From an uncultured Bacteroidales bacterium (GTDB lineage Bacteria; Bacteroidota; Bacteroidia; Bacteroidales; F082), in NCBI GenBank assembly GCA_905234765.1, contig CAJOIF010000014.1:1-49992 (forward strand): a stretch of 49,992 nt of DNA, read 5' to 3'. The notes beneath the pieces were generated by a model. The model made no database searches. It saw nothing but the letters and a program-made list of their open reading frames with translations, and was not told the origin of the DNA. This document shows, piece after piece, positions 15,771 to 25,025 of this stretch (position 1 is its first letter; the number at the start of each line of letters is the position of its first letter). The translations under genes were made by a program, and so were the position numbers.

Positions 15771-17385
15771 TCTGACTTTCGCCGACATGTTGCGGCAGGG
15801 TACGGTATCGTTGGGCAAGGATAAAACCGCCATCAATGACCTGAACGTGTTCCCCATCCCCGATGGCGACACGGGCGACAATATGCTGATGACCCTCAAA
15901 GCCGGTTGCGCAACGCTGAAAGACCATCTTGGAACCTTGTCAGAAATGGCATCAGCGGCTTCTTCTGGGATGTTGTTGGGTGCCAGAGGCAATTCGGGTG
16001 TAATACTTTCCAGGATCTTTGCAGGTTTGGCCAAAGGTTTGCAAGGCGCGATTGTCGCTGATACGCAAACCTTTGCAAAAGCTATGCAAGCCGCAGTAGA
16101 TGAAGCCTACAAGGCCGTGCCAGTGCCAGTGGAAGGCACCATCATCACTGTGTTGCGCGAAGGTGCGGCAGGTGCTGATACAAGTCGAGACCTCAACCTT
16201 TATTTTGAAACCTTGTTGGAGGCCATGCAAGTCTCCCTCGACCACACGCCCGAGCTGTTGTCGGTGCTGAAAGAAGCAGGCGTGGTCGACAGCGGTGGCG
16301 CCGGACTGCTGAGTGTTTTCCGTGGCATGAACGACGCTCTACATGGGAACATCACAGAGGAGGAAACAGAAACCTCAACAACGGCTCCCATCCCAACGGT
16401 TGAATTGAATAAATTCGATGAAAACAGCACGTTGGAATTCGGATATTGCACTGAGTTCTTGCTCCGCCTGATGCACTCCAAAGTCAATCTTGACACATTC
16501 AACGAAAATGAAATCATTGACTATCTAAATAAGAATGGCGAATCCGTGGTGGCCTTCCGCGAGGGAACAATTGTGAAAGTTCACGTACACACCTTCAAGC
16601 CTGGCGAAATATTGAACTTCTGCCAACAATTCGGTGAGTTCCTGACAGTCAAGATCGAGAACATGACCTTGCAACACCACCAAACGGTGAACCAAAACAA
16701 CGCCTCATTCAAGTTGCCACCAAAGCCCTACGGTATCGTAACAGTGGCCTCGGGTGAAGGCCTCATCAATGCTTTCCGTGAAATCGGAGCGGATGAGGTG
16801 ATTGAAGGCGGTCAGACGATGAATCCGTCCACACAAAGCTTCTTGGATGCTTTCGCGAAAATCAACGCGCAGCACATTTTGGTTTTTCCGAACAACAAGA
16901 ACATCAAAATGGCCGCCGACCAAGCTGCCGAGCTATATAAAAATGCTGACATCCATGTACTTCCATCGACCACCATTGGCGAAGGGTACTATGGCATCGG
17001 ATCCATTGACCGCGACAACCCCAATGCTGAGGAAGTCATCGCCAGCGCCACTGAAATCATGCAATCCATCGTCACGGGCATGGTCTCCACGGCCATCCGC
17101 GATGCCGAAGGCGACAAGGTGGAGGTCCACACAGGCGACTATGTCGGATATAGTGGCAAACAGCTCCTCTCCGACAATCCCAACCGTGAAGAAGCCGCCA
17201 AAGCACTTGTTGAACGTCTCGGCGCAGCCTCACGCGATGTGATGCTTGTGTTTTTCGGCAAGGAAGTGCCTCAAAATGAAGCAGAAAACCTTGTCAATGA
17301 CCTAAAAACCAGATATAAGAACCTTGAAATTATGTTGAACTACGGCGCACAGCCGATATATGATTATATTTTTGTACTATGCTGA
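15748..17385 (+). CDS. fakA: fatty acid kinase subunit FakA-like (DAK2/DhaL domain)
   Basis: The 545-residue protein has an N-terminal DhaL-type kinase domain with NVFPIPDGDTGDN at 33-45 (the Asp residues that hold Mg-ATP), GARGNSG at 78-84 and DSGGAGL at 181-187. A middle domain follows with FGYCTEF (about 231-237) and a VKVHVHT stretch, then a C-terminal DegV-like domain (NPSTQ, FPNNKNI). This is the complete architecture of FakA, which phosphorylates fatty acids presented by FakB to give acyl phosphates. It overlaps the MMPL gene by 23 bases and the DegV/FakB gene by 7. An in-frame ATG at 15757 is an equally possible start. Substrate identity is inferred only. Confidence 0.88.
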   Translation: MNTMEIDSLTFADMLRQGTVSLGKDKTAINDLNVFPIPDGDTGDNMLMTLKAGCATLKDHLGTLSEMASAASSGMLLGARGNSGVILSRIFAGLAKGLQGAIVADTQTFAKAMQAAVDEAYKAVPVPVEGTIITVLREGAAGADTSRDLNLYFETLLEAMQVSLDHTPELLSVLKEAGVVDSGGAGLLSVFRGMNDALHGNITEEETETSTTAPIPTVELNKFDENSTLEFGYCTEFLLRLMHSKVNLDTFNENEIIDYLNKNGESVVAFREGTIVKVHVHTFKPGEILNFCQQFGEFLTVKIENMTLQHHQTVNQNNASFKLPPKPYGIVTVASGEGLINAFREIGADEVIEGGQTMNPSTQSFLDAFAKINAQHILVFPNNKNIKMAADQAAELYKNADIHVLPSTTIGEGYYGIGSIDRDNPNAEEVIASATEIMQSIVTGMVSTAIRDAEGDKVEVHTGDYVGYSGKQLLSDNPNREEAAKALVERLGAASRDVMLVFFGKEVPQNEAENLVNDLKTRYKNLEIMLNYGAQPIYDYIFVLC

Positions 17386-18248
17386 CATTTTTTAGTGACA
17401 CCGATTGCGACATTACTCCCAAAGAGTGCGCCGCATACAACATCAAACTTATCAGTATGCCATACACCGTGGGCGACCAAGTGACATACCCTTACATAGA
17501 TTTCGACGAATTCGACTCCCACAAATTCTATGACATGCTCCGGGCAGGCACCATGCCGACCACAAGTGCAATGAGTGAAGAGGCTTATATTCAATACTTT
17601 GAGCCTGAATTTGAGGCAGGTAACGATATCCTATATGTTCATTTCTCGTCTGGCCTGTCAAACACCTTCACGATCATGAATCAGGCAGTGGAGAAACTGA
17701 AGCAGAAGTATCCAGAAAGGAAGTTCTATTCCATTGATACTTTGGGTATTACGGCATTATCATACAATATCGTGCTTGAAATTGCCGACATGTACAAGGC
17801 AGGCAAGTCTGCTGAAGAAATTGTGGAATGGGCGAAGGTCGAAGTACCTAAGTTCCCAATGTACTTTTTCGCTGATGACCTGAAGTTCTTCCGCCGCAGC
17901 GGTCGCGTGAGCGGATTGGCTGCCACAATGGGTGGCCTCATCGGCATTCGTCCTATCATTTATCTTGACGATAATGGCAAAATGATTTCCATCGGCAAGG
18001 AGACAGGCCGCGCCAAAGCTATTGCCCGCTTGGTGCAATATGTCGAAGACCTCGGAGAGGACGTGAAAGCCCATCGTGTACTCATTGGCCATTCGGATTG
18101 CCCTGACATCGCCGCCGAAGCTGAAAGACAACTGAAAGAGAAATTCGGCGAGGATTTGAACGTCATCACTACTGTTGTCAACCCGACCATTGGCAGCCAT
18201 TGTGGTCCCAACGGCCTCGGCATCTGTTTCCATGCCAAACACAGGTGA
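17379..18248 (+). CDS. fakB: DegV-family fatty-acid-binding protein (FakB-like)
   Basis: The 289-residue product shows the DegV fold motifs: FFSDTDCDI near the N-terminus, MPTTSAM at 59-65 (the Thr-Ser pair contacts the fatty acid carboxylate), HFSSGLSNTF, FFRRSGRVSG and a final PTIGSHCGPN segment. DegV/FakB proteins bury a fatty acid and hand it to FakA for phosphorylation. Its start overlaps the end of the FakA-like gene, consistent with a stoichiometric pair. The typical N-terminal SDS/SDT motif is present, so binding function is probably intact. FakAB is best known in Firmicutes; its presence in an operon of this phylum is noteworthy. Confidence 0.88.
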   Translation: MLTFFSDTDCDITPKECAAYNIKLISMPYTVGDQVTYPYIDFDEFDSHKFYDMLRAGTMPTTSAMSEEAYIQYFEPEFEAGNDILYVHFSSGLSNTFTIMNQAVEKLKQKYPERKFYSIDTLGITALSYNIVLEIADMYKAGKSAEEIVEWAKVEVPKFPMYFFADDLKFFRRSGRVSGLAATMGGLIGIRPIIYLDDNGKMISIGKETGRAKAIARLVQYVEDLGEDVKAHRVLIGHSDCPDIAAEAERQLKEKFGEDLNVITTVVNPTIGSHCGPNGLGICFHAKHR

Positions 18249-18287
18249 TTTAATGATTTAGATTTCAAAAACCAAAGATTCTTTATT

Positions 18288-19418
18288 GTGATAACGATAA
18301 CACAAGTACTGAACAAAAAGCAGCAAAAAGACTTTCTGGATTTCCCATTGAAACTCTACAAGGGCAACCCGTACTTCACGCCGCCTTTGTATATGGACGA
18401 GAAGAAGATCTTCCGCAAGGACTTCGTTTACAATGACATGTGCGATTCCATCCATTTCAACGCATACAAGGATGGCAAGATAGCGGGACGTATTTCGGGA
18501 ATCCTTCAGAAAGCTGCCAATGAAAAAACTGGCAAGAAACAAGTACGTTTTACTCGTTTTGATGTCATTGAGAATGAAGAAGTTGCACAAGAACTATTCA
18601 AAGCAGTTGAAGAATGGGCTATTAGCAAAGGGATGAACGAAGTAGTGGGACCTTTGAGCTATTCCGACTTGGAACGAGAAGGCCTGCTCATCGATGGATT
18701 CGACTATCCGGCAACATTTGAAGAGAACTACAACTTCCCGTATTATCAGACTTTTTTGGAGAATTACGGATACCAAAAAGAGGTGGATTGGACTGGCAGT
18801 TGGCTTCGCGTCCCCAAGGATTACGATGGCGAAATCGACAAACTGGCCGACTACGTGATGCGACGTTATAAATTGCACCTTGGACCGGCACGTAACACCA
18901 ACGATTTCATCAAGAGATATGCTGACGGCATTTTCGAGCTACTGGACAAATCTTACGAACTGCTTTACGGCACCGTGCCATTCACCGAAGGCATGAAGAA
19001 AATGATGATTGACAATTTCAAGCTTGTCATCGACATTAAATACGTGGCCGCCATCCTAGACGAAAACGACAAAATGGTCTGTTTCGGTCTGGCTTTCCCT
19101 GCCATTGGTGATGCTGTAAGGAAATCGGGAGGAAAATTGACGCCCGCCACCCTCATCAGGCTGCTCAAAGCCTTGAAACGCCCCGATGTCATCGACCTAT
19201 GCCTCATCGGTGTTGATCCAGGATGGCTCAACCGTGGCGTAAGCACTATTATTTCCGCTGAAATGATGAAGATGCTCAAAAACGTCAAATATGCCGACAC
19301 CAATCTCAACTTGGAGGAAAACTACGCTATCCAAAACCAATGGAAACGTTTCGACGAGCAGAAGGTAAAACGGTATAGATGTTATAAAAAAGAGTTAAAA
19401 GCCGAGGGTCATGATTAA
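18288..19418 (+). CDS. GNAT-fold protein (YghO-like), possible N-acyltransferase
   Basis: The 376-residue protein starts at a GTG 39 bases after the fakB-like stop. Its layout fits two GNAT-like halves: residues about 40-140 (FNAYKDGKIAGRISGIL, VRFTRFDVIENEEVAQELFKAVEEWA) and about 240-370 (AAILDENDKMVCFGLAFPA, IDLCLIGVDPGWLNRGVSTIISAEMM). It resembles large uncharacterised proteins of the YghO type. Given FakAB, PlsX and ACP around it, transfer of an acyl chain from acyl-ACP or acyl phosphate to an amine is a reasonable guess; bacterial ceramide synthases are also large GNAT-type enzymes, but I cannot establish orthology. It overlaps plsX by 8 bases. Confidence 0.65.
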   Translation: MITITQVLNKKQQKDFLDFPLKLYKGNPYFTPPLYMDEKKIFRKDFVYNDMCDSIHFNAYKDGKIAGRISGILQKAANEKTGKKQVRFTRFDVIENEEVAQELFKAVEEWAISKGMNEVVGPLSYSDLEREGLLIDGFDYPATFEENYNFPYYQTFLENYGYQKEVDWTGSWLRVPKDYDGEIDKLADYVMRRYKLHLGPARNTNDFIKRYADGIFELLDKSYELLYGTVPFTEGMKKMMIDNFKLVIDIKYVAAILDENDKMVCFGLAFPAIGDAVRKSGGKLTPATLIRLLKALKRPDVIDLCLIGVDPGWLNRGVSTIISAEMMKMLKNVKYADTNLNLEENYAIQNQWKRFDEQKVKRYRCYKKELKAEGHD

Positions 19419-20430
19419 AATGCTGATAGACTGCTTTGGTGGCGACCATAGCCCTGAAGCCAACATTGACGGAGCTTTGGCTTCATTGGCCAATTTCCCC
19501 GACCTCTGCCTAATATTGACAGGCGATGAAACCATCCTTCAGAACTGTTTGAAAGGCAGAAATTTCGATTCATCGCGCCTTGAAATCGTACACGCTCCCG
19601 AGATCATCGGTTGCGACGAGCGTCCCATAGATGCCATCCGTCTGAAAAAGGAAAGCTCAATGATTAAGGCGGTCCGTATGCTCCGCGACCGTGACGACAT
19701 CAACGCGATGGTAAGCACCGGTTCCACGGGAGCTCTTGTTGCCGCCGCCTTGACCCGTATTGGGCGTGTGAAAGGCGTGATCCGTCCAGCCTTCTGCCCT
19801 ATCCTACCCACCATGAACGGCGGTATCGTTGGCATCTGCGACAGCGGAGCCAACGTAGAGGTCACCCCTGAACATTTGAGGCAATTTGCCATTATGTCAA
19901 GTCTCTACATGGAAAAAGTCTATGGTATTGAAAGACCGCGTATTGCGTTGCTCAATGTAGGAAAAGAAGCCGAAAAAGGAGACGAAATTCGACAAAAGGC
20001 ACACATTTTGTTAGGTGAGACTCCTGAAATCCATTTTGTAGGCAATATGGAAAGCCGCGACCTGCTTTCGGGCAACTACGACGTGGTGGTCTGCGATGGC
20101 TTCTCGGGCAATGTGCTAGTGAAAACAACGGAAGGCACGGCCCTTGAACTGTTGAAGAAACTAAAGAAAGACATCTACTCGAGACCTATTTACAAGTTGG
20201 GTGCCTTACTGATGAAGAGAATGTTTATGGAGGAAAAAGAGTTCATGAACTATCAAAACTACGGCGGAAGCGTACTCCTCGGCACCTCCAAGACGGTGGT
20301 GAAAGGTCATGGCTCCAGCAAAGCTACAGCAGTGGAAAAATGCATCGAGCAAGCCTACAAGATGGAAGTCAGTTCTCTGTCATCCAAAATGGAAGAGATA
20401 ATAATGAAATACGAACACTACGAATACTAA
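19411..20430 (+). CDS. plsX: PlsX-family phosphate acyltransferase
   Basis: The 339-residue protein carries PlsX signatures: CFGGDHSPE at the start, VSTGSTGALVAAALTRIGRV, LLNVGKEAEKGDE, CDGFSGNVLVKTTEG and GGSVLLGTSKTVVKGHGSS. PlsX makes acyl phosphate from acyl-ACP, or the reverse, at the membrane surface. It diverges from the housekeeping form (CFGGD for DAMGGD, GTSKTVVKGHGSS for the usual GVNG..V.AHG.S) and is not beside rpmF/fabH, so it may be a second, pathway-specific copy. It lies between the GNAT-type gene (8-base overlap) and an acyl carrier protein gene 12 bases downstream, so acyl exchange between FakAB-made acyl phosphate and this ACP is likely. Confidence 0.87.
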   Translation: MIKMLIDCFGGDHSPEANIDGALASLANFPDLCLILTGDETILQNCLKGRNFDSSRLEIVHAPEIIGCDERPIDAIRLKKESSMIKAVRMLRDRDDINAMVSTGSTGALVAAALTRIGRVKGVIRPAFCPILPTMNGGIVGICDSGANVEVTPEHLRQFAIMSSLYMEKVYGIERPRIALLNVGKEAEKGDEIRQKAHILLGETPEIHFVGNMESRDLLSGNYDVVVCDGFSGNVLVKTTEGTALELLKKLKKDIYSRPIYKLGALLMKRMFMEEKEFMNYQNYGGSVLLGTSKTVVKGHGSSKATAVEKCIEQAYKMEVSSLSSKMEEIIMKYEHYEY

Positions 20431-20442
20431 ACTTGAATCGAT

Positions 20443-20670
20443 ATGTACGAAGAAGTAAAAACCATCCTTGCGCGTCAGTTACGCATAGCCCCGGAGCGTG
20501 TCACCCTCGACGCCCAAATCAAGAAAGACCTCGGTGCTGATTCTGTTGACATCCTGCAACTCTTAATGCGGCTTGAAGACGACTATGGCATCGTCATTCC
20601 CGACCAAAAGTTAGCCACGTTTGAAACTGTTGGCGATGTAGTAACCTATTTAGACAACCTACCAAAATGA
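20443..20670 (+). CDS. acyl carrier protein
   Basis: The 75-residue protein has the ACP four-helix pattern with the phosphopantetheine attachment Ser34 in GADSVDILQLLMRLED (usual motif DSLD, here DSVD). It is acidic, with the conserved IKKDLGADS and a final helix (ETVGDVVTYLDNL). Val in place of Leu after the serine, and the position away from fabF, suggest a specialised carrier for this operon and not the housekeeping AcpP. Its TGA overlaps the ATG of the LolA-like gene. Confidence 0.9.
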   Translation: MYEEVKTILARQLRIAPERVTLDAQIKKDLGADSVDILQLLMRLEDDYGIVIPDQKLATFETVGDVVTYLDNLPK

Positions 20671-21191
20671 AACGTATTGTACTGATTATCATAGCATCAT
20701 TGCTATCGCTCTCAACATATGCCCAGAATAAAGTCGACACCGACTTCACCCAAACCAAAGTGATGAAAGTATCGGGCAAGACCATCAACAAGATAGGGCA
20801 TATCGTTTTTGACGGAAACGACCAGCTTAGAATCACTTACACCAATCCCGACGGCGATTATTTCATCATCGAAGGCAACAAAGTGAAAATCAATATGGAC
20901 GGCAAGAAAACCGACCTCGACACAGATAAAGTGAAGACGGCCAAACTACAAAGTTCCACTTTGTTGAATTGTCTATCTGACAATTGGGAGCAAGCTGCCA
21001 AGGACAACAACGCCGATTTGGCCATCATTGAAGAAGGGGGTGCCAAGACGGTATCGATTGTCGCCAAAGGAAAAGTACCGAGAGGCGGCTACAATTATGT
21101 CAAACTAACTTACCGCCTTTCCGATGGTTTGATGACAGAAATGGTATTGGAGGAAGCCGCTGGCATTATCAATACTTACAAGATTCGGTAA
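20667..21191 (+). CDS. LolA-like periplasmic lipid/lipoprotein carrier
   Basis: The 174-residue product has a signal peptide (about 1-19, ending STYA) and a pattern like LolA: a DFTQTK segment at the start of the mature chain, then IGHIVFDGNDQLRITYTNPD, FIIEGNKVKINMDGK and a C-terminal LTYRLSDGLMTEMVLEEAAG segment. LolA-fold proteins carry lipoproteins, or other lipids, across the periplasm in a hydrophobic half-barrel. LolA homologues occur in lipid export clusters together with MMPL exporters and ACPs, as here. It is the last gene of the run; its stop lies 20 bases from that of the convergent GH3 gene, without a visible terminator. Confidence 0.72.
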   Translation: MKRIVLIIIASLLSLSTYAQNKVDTDFTQTKVMKVSGKTINKIGHIVFDGNDQLRITYTNPDGDYFIIEGNKVKINMDGKKTDLDTDKVKTAKLQSSTLLNCLSDNWEQAAKDNNADLAIIEEGGAKTVSIVAKGKVPRGGYNYVKLTYRLSDGLMTEMVLEEAAGIINTYKIR

Positions 21192-21211
21192 GATTTTTGG
21201 CACAAACTCCA

Positions 21212-24163
21212 TTATGGTATTGGATACGCTTCATAAATGATGTCGTGAAGCATCGATCGTATGCCGCTTTTGACCAATTTATTTGGCTCGGCATTAGGAT
21301 AGACACGATTCGAAAGGAAAACGATGACCGTTTTGTTTTCAGGGTCAGCCCAAACGAAAGTCCCAGTAAAGCCAGTGTGTCCATATCCTTTCATTGATCC
21401 AGATTTGGAAGCCGTACAACTTCCCTTTTTCTCAAGAGGAAGTTTGTCGAACCCTATCCCACGCCGGTTGTCATGCGAAGCTGCATAAGGAGCCTTGGTA
21501 AAATACCGCACTGTTTCCGGTTTTAGATAACGCACCCCATTATAAGTGCCTTCGTCAAGCAACATCTGCATCAGAGCGGCCAAGTCACCAGCATTGGAAA
21601 ACAGCCCAGCATGACCTGCCACACCTCCAAACATCGCTGCTGCTTGGTCGTGAACATCGCCCCAAATCAACTGTTTGCGAAAAACAGTATCGTTTTCCGT
21701 AGGTGCAATCTGTTCACGGGTAAAATGACTCAACGGCTTGTAACAAATGTGATTCAACCGCATGGGATAATAGAACTTCTCATTCAAATAATCATCTATA
21801 TTCTTGTTGGTCAATAATTTAACAATTTTCGGAATGTAATAAAACCCCATGTCGCTATAGAGGTACTTCTTTTTCCCCAACGTAGTTTTTGAAACGGAAT
21901 CGAAAATACGGTCGCTATAATCATTCACCAAGTACAGATTCTCCGCTACCCTAACGGTGTGTAATTCATCAATTTGGTCGCTGTAAAACGCGGATTTTGG
22001 GCCGTTTTCATCAATAGTAGGTATGTAAAAAGGCACCCATGCCTTCAGTCCAGCCTGATGCGTCATCAATTCTATCAACTTCAACTTACCATGCGGACTG
22101 CTTTTCAAATAAGGGAAAAAATCGGCAAGGGTCTTGTTCAGGTCGATGAGGCCGTCATCATACAATTTCATGACCGCCAACGTAGAAGCAAAGATTTTGG
22201 TGCAGGAGGCGATATCATACAGATCATCAGGCTGCACTTGATGACCGCCTCCGTAGGTAAAAGTGCCGAAACACTTATTATAGACCTCGCTCCCGTCCTT
22301 CATGACAATGATTTGGCATCCTGGGTAGGCACTACTCGTGATACCTGAAAGCGCCACGGAGTCCAAACGACGAGCATATCTTTCCTTGATAGGTGTAGAC
22401 TTCTTCGTAACTTTTTCATTTTGGACAGGAAGCGAAGGAGCTGGTACTTCCTTGGAGGGTACGACATGGTTTTGCTTCTCTGGAATCGTTGCCAAAATGC
22501 CATCACCACAACTGAATTTCGTAGTTGAGACAGGCAATGACCCTTTAGCCACAGCTTCACCCATCAGAATCTTCACAACCGCGTTCACAGCCGGAACTTC
22601 ATCCTGATAGCCAACAAGCAACCCTTTCACACTATTATTGATACGGAACAGATCCAAGGCATATGGACATGCAAACAGATTGAGAATCACATCATTCTGC
22701 GCTACAAGACGGTTGAAAAACTTCACCGTTTCGTCATTAATGCCATAGTTTTTATTTGCAAACATTGTAGTCTTTTCGACACTCACCACAACCAAATCAA
22801 AGCCTTCCAAAGTTGCCAGCCATTGTGACGACTTGCTCCCAATCTCCTCTTTCGTACACACAAACGATTTAATATTCAATCCTTTGCCATCCAAACCATT
22901 GAATATGTCATTTTTGGTGTTGCCGATAGTCACAACCGCTATCTTCTTGCTTTTGTCTAGTGGGATCACATTATCATTACGCAACATCGTAACCGCATCG
23001 GCAAACAAACGCTGACGCAAATCCTTGTATTCCTGCTTTTTAAGGTCTGTCATCAAGTTAGCAGTCGAAGAAGGCTTATAATGATTCAGACCCGCACGAT
23101 ACTTGTAATGAAGGATTTTTTTACAACTTTCCTCCAAGCGTTGCGCCGTCTTGGGATCGCGTTCCGCTGCCGCCTTGATGGTCTTGATGGCAAAAGGCAC
23201 ATTGGTGGGCAAAATCAACACATCATTTCCCGCCATGAAAGCGACATACGGCACGCTGTCCTGACGCACCTTCTCCGAAACGCCTTTCATGTCAAGACCA
23301 TCTGTGAAAATCAATCCATTAAAGCCCATATTTTCCTTCAGAAGTTCCGTCACCACACCATAGGAAAGGGATGATGAAGTGTTCTTAACCTTCTCAATGG
23401 CAGGGAAATAAAGATGGCCCACCATGGCACCATTCACGCCATTGGCAATCAAATGACGGAAAGGAGCGAGTTCTATGTCACGCACCTCTTCCATATTACG
23501 CGTCACCGTGGGTAGAGTCATATGAGAGTCCGTTGACGTATTACCATGTCCAGGAAAATGTTTCATACTGGTAATCAAACCTTTACTCTGCATTCCAAGA
23601 GCATATGCTGTGCCTTTCTCGCCTACTTTTGCAGGATTTTCACCAAAACTTCGCATACCGATGATTGGATTGGCAGCATTAGAGTTGACATCCACAACTG
23701 GGGCGAAGTTTACATGGATACCCATGCGATGACATTGCTCTGCAACCTGTTGCCCCATCTTGTAAATCAATTCATTATCGTTCAATGCCCCTAAGGTCAT
23801 CTGATATGGATAGGCCAAGGTATTCTTCACACGCATGGCTAACCCCCATTCTGCATCTATGGAAACCATGAGCGGCGTTTGTGCGAGAGCCTGCCACTCG
23901 TTGGTTTGTTTGACCTGAGCCTCAGCATCGGCCCGAAAGAAACACACTCCACCTATATTATATTGCTTGATATATTTTGTTACATCGTCATAAAAAGGCT
24001 TGTCAGGTTGATTGGCGCGCATACAAATCAGCTGTCCTACTCGCTGTTCAAGAGTGAGGCTATTATACACTGAATCCACCCAACGACTTTCCGCATCCTG
24101 TCCTAAAACTTGACCAAACGTCAAAGCAACAAAAGCCAATAAAAAACTAATTCTTGATTTCAT
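21212..24163 (-). CDS. GH3 NagZ-type glycosidase fused to a serine beta-lactamase-fold hydrolase
   Basis: The 983-residue protein has a signal peptide (about 1-21) and two enzymes. Residues about 30-370 form a GH3 domain with the NagZ loop KHFPGHG at 201-207 (His catalytic dyad) and the nucleophile Asp288 in FTDGLDMKG; GH3 C-terminal alpha/beta region follows to about 560. Residues about 605-980 are a beta-lactamase-fold serine hydrolase with SCTK at 653-656 (Ser653, Lys656), a YSDMG motif and HTGFTG. NagZ-type enzymes release GlcNAc from muropeptides; the second domain may be an amidase or peptidase such as Bacillus YbbE/AmiE, encoded there next to nagZ. The fusion is known in Bacteroidetes. 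Last gene of a long minus-strand run. Confidence 0.9.
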   Translation of the reverse strand: MKSRISFLLAFVALTFGQVLGQDAESRWVDSVYNSLTLEQRVGQLICMRANQPDKPFYDDVTKYIKQYNIGGVCFFRADAEAQVKQTNEWQALAQTPLMVSIDAEWGLAMRVKNTLAYPYQMTLGALNDNELIYKMGQQVAEQCHRMGIHVNFAPVVDVNSNAANPIIGMRSFGENPAKVGEKGTAYALGMQSKGLITSMKHFPGHGNTSTDSHMTLPTVTRNMEEVRDIELAPFRHLIANGVNGAMVGHLYFPAIEKVKNTSSSLSYGVVTELLKENMGFNGLIFTDGLDMKGVSEKVRQDSVPYVAFMAGNDVLILPTNVPFAIKTIKAAAERDPKTAQRLEESCKKILHYKYRAGLNHYKPSSTANLMTDLKKQEYKDLRQRLFADAVTMLRNDNVIPLDKSKKIAVVTIGNTKNDIFNGLDGKGLNIKSFVCTKEEIGSKSSQWLATLEGFDLVVVSVEKTTMFANKNYGINDETVKFFNRLVAQNDVILNLFACPYALDLFRINNSVKGLLVGYQDEVPAVNAVVKILMGEAVAKGSLPVSTTKFSCGDGILATIPEKQNHVVPSKEVPAPSLPVQNEKVTKKSTPIKERYARRLDSVALSGITSSAYPGCQIIVMKDGSEVYNKCFGTFTYGGGHQVQPDDLYDIASCTKIFASTLAVMKLYDDGLIDLNKTLADFFPYLKSSPHGKLKLIELMTHQAGLKAWVPFYIPTIDENGPKSAFYSDQIDELHTVRVAENLYLVNDYSDRIFDSVSKTTLGKKKYLYSDMGFYYIPKIVKLLTNKNIDDYLNEKFYYPMRLNHICYKPLSHFTREQIAPTENDTVFRKQLIWGDVHDQAAAMFGGVAGHAGLFSNAGDLAALMQMLLDEGTYNGVRYLKPETVRYFTKAPYAASHDNRRGIGFDKLPLEKKGSCTASKSGSMKGYGHTGFTGTFVWADPENKTVIVFLSNRVYPNAEPNKLVKSGIRSMLHDIIYEAYPIP

Positions 24164-24180
24164 AACACAATATTATATAA

Positions 24181-25002
24181 TTATTTATTCCTATTTATAT
24201 AAAGTTTTAATTCAATCCAATCATATGGCTTACACACGATGGTTTTCTCACCGTCCAAAAGAAAAACAGTCGGAACTGAGGTGACATGATAATCCAAATA
24301 CGCTTGACTGTCCCATCGTAACGGGCCGTAAAAATGATAGCCTGGAAGTCTCATCTTATCGACCGCTTTTCTCGCTTCCTCTGGGCTCTCAGCCAACGCG
24401 AATGTAACCAATTCATAATCAGACTTCAAATCCAGATTCTTGCGAACATTGACAAGGAAATCATGGCAATATTCGCAATCTGTTGACCAAAACATCACAA
24501 TAATATGCTTCACATTTGAGTCATAAAGATGATAATCCTTGCCATCAATCGTAACACCCGAAAAATCAGGAGCTTTAGCACCTACATTCACCAATTGATA
24601 TGGCTCGCTGATTGAGTCAAGACGATGGCCTTCCGCTATTGAAATCTCTCCTTCAAATAACTGTGGATAATTTAACAGATAATCAACAATTTGTGATTTT
24701 CCCATATTAGTATACCCATTCAAAAGAAAAGCAAGAACAAACTCATAAACGCTCATATTAACTTTAGCTTTTCCAAGAATGATATCTACACCTCGTTTCG
24801 ACAAGCTATCAAAATGATTTATGTCATCGTCAAATGAATTGAGATAAAGATAGGAGACAATTTTGTTGGTCAGCATCTTGGAAGAAATCAAAGTGGAATC
24901 ATTGAAATCTATATCGTTCCAATAATCTTCAGACATATTAGACTGCGCTTTCAACGAAGAAAAGGAAACCGTGAGTAATATTGAAATAAATATCTTTTTC
25001 AT
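24181..25002 (-). CDS. TlpA-like thioredoxin-fold protein
   Basis: The start at 25002 (MKKIFISILLTVSFSS) gives a signal peptide directly at the N-terminus; the frame continues upstream to 25020. About 115 N-terminal residues are helical and unlike known domains; the thioredoxin domain starts near VGAKAPDFSGVTIDGKDY and contains the CxxC motif DCEYC and the cis-proline loop TSVPTVF. Such proteins reduce or isomerise disulfides in the periplasm. The active site C-E-Y-C differs from CGPC or CPPC. It stands between rnhB and the GH3 fusion with gaps of 23 and 17 bases, so it probably shares their transcript; a link with either is not evident. Confidence 0.8.
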   Translation of the reverse strand: MKKIFISILLTVSFSSLKAQSNMSEDYWNDIDFNDSTLISSKMLTNKIVSYLYLNSFDDDINHFDSLSKRGVDIILGKAKVNMSVYEFVLAFLLNGYTNMGKSQIVDYLLNYPQLFEGEISIAEGHRLDSISEPYQLVNVGAKAPDFSGVTIDGKDYHLYDSNVKHIIVMFWSTDCEYCHDFLVNVRKNLDLKSDYELVTFALAESPEEARKAVDKMRLPGYHFYGPLRWDSQAYLDYHVTSVPTVFLLDGEKTIVCKPYDWIELKLYINRNK

Positions 25003-25025
25003 TTTCAATATATTATTCAATACTA

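Noticed and set aside
18284..18303. Near-palindrome TTGTG...CACAA at the start of the GNAT-type gene
   Set aside because: It lies mainly inside the coding start, has only 5-bp arms and no other support for an operator.
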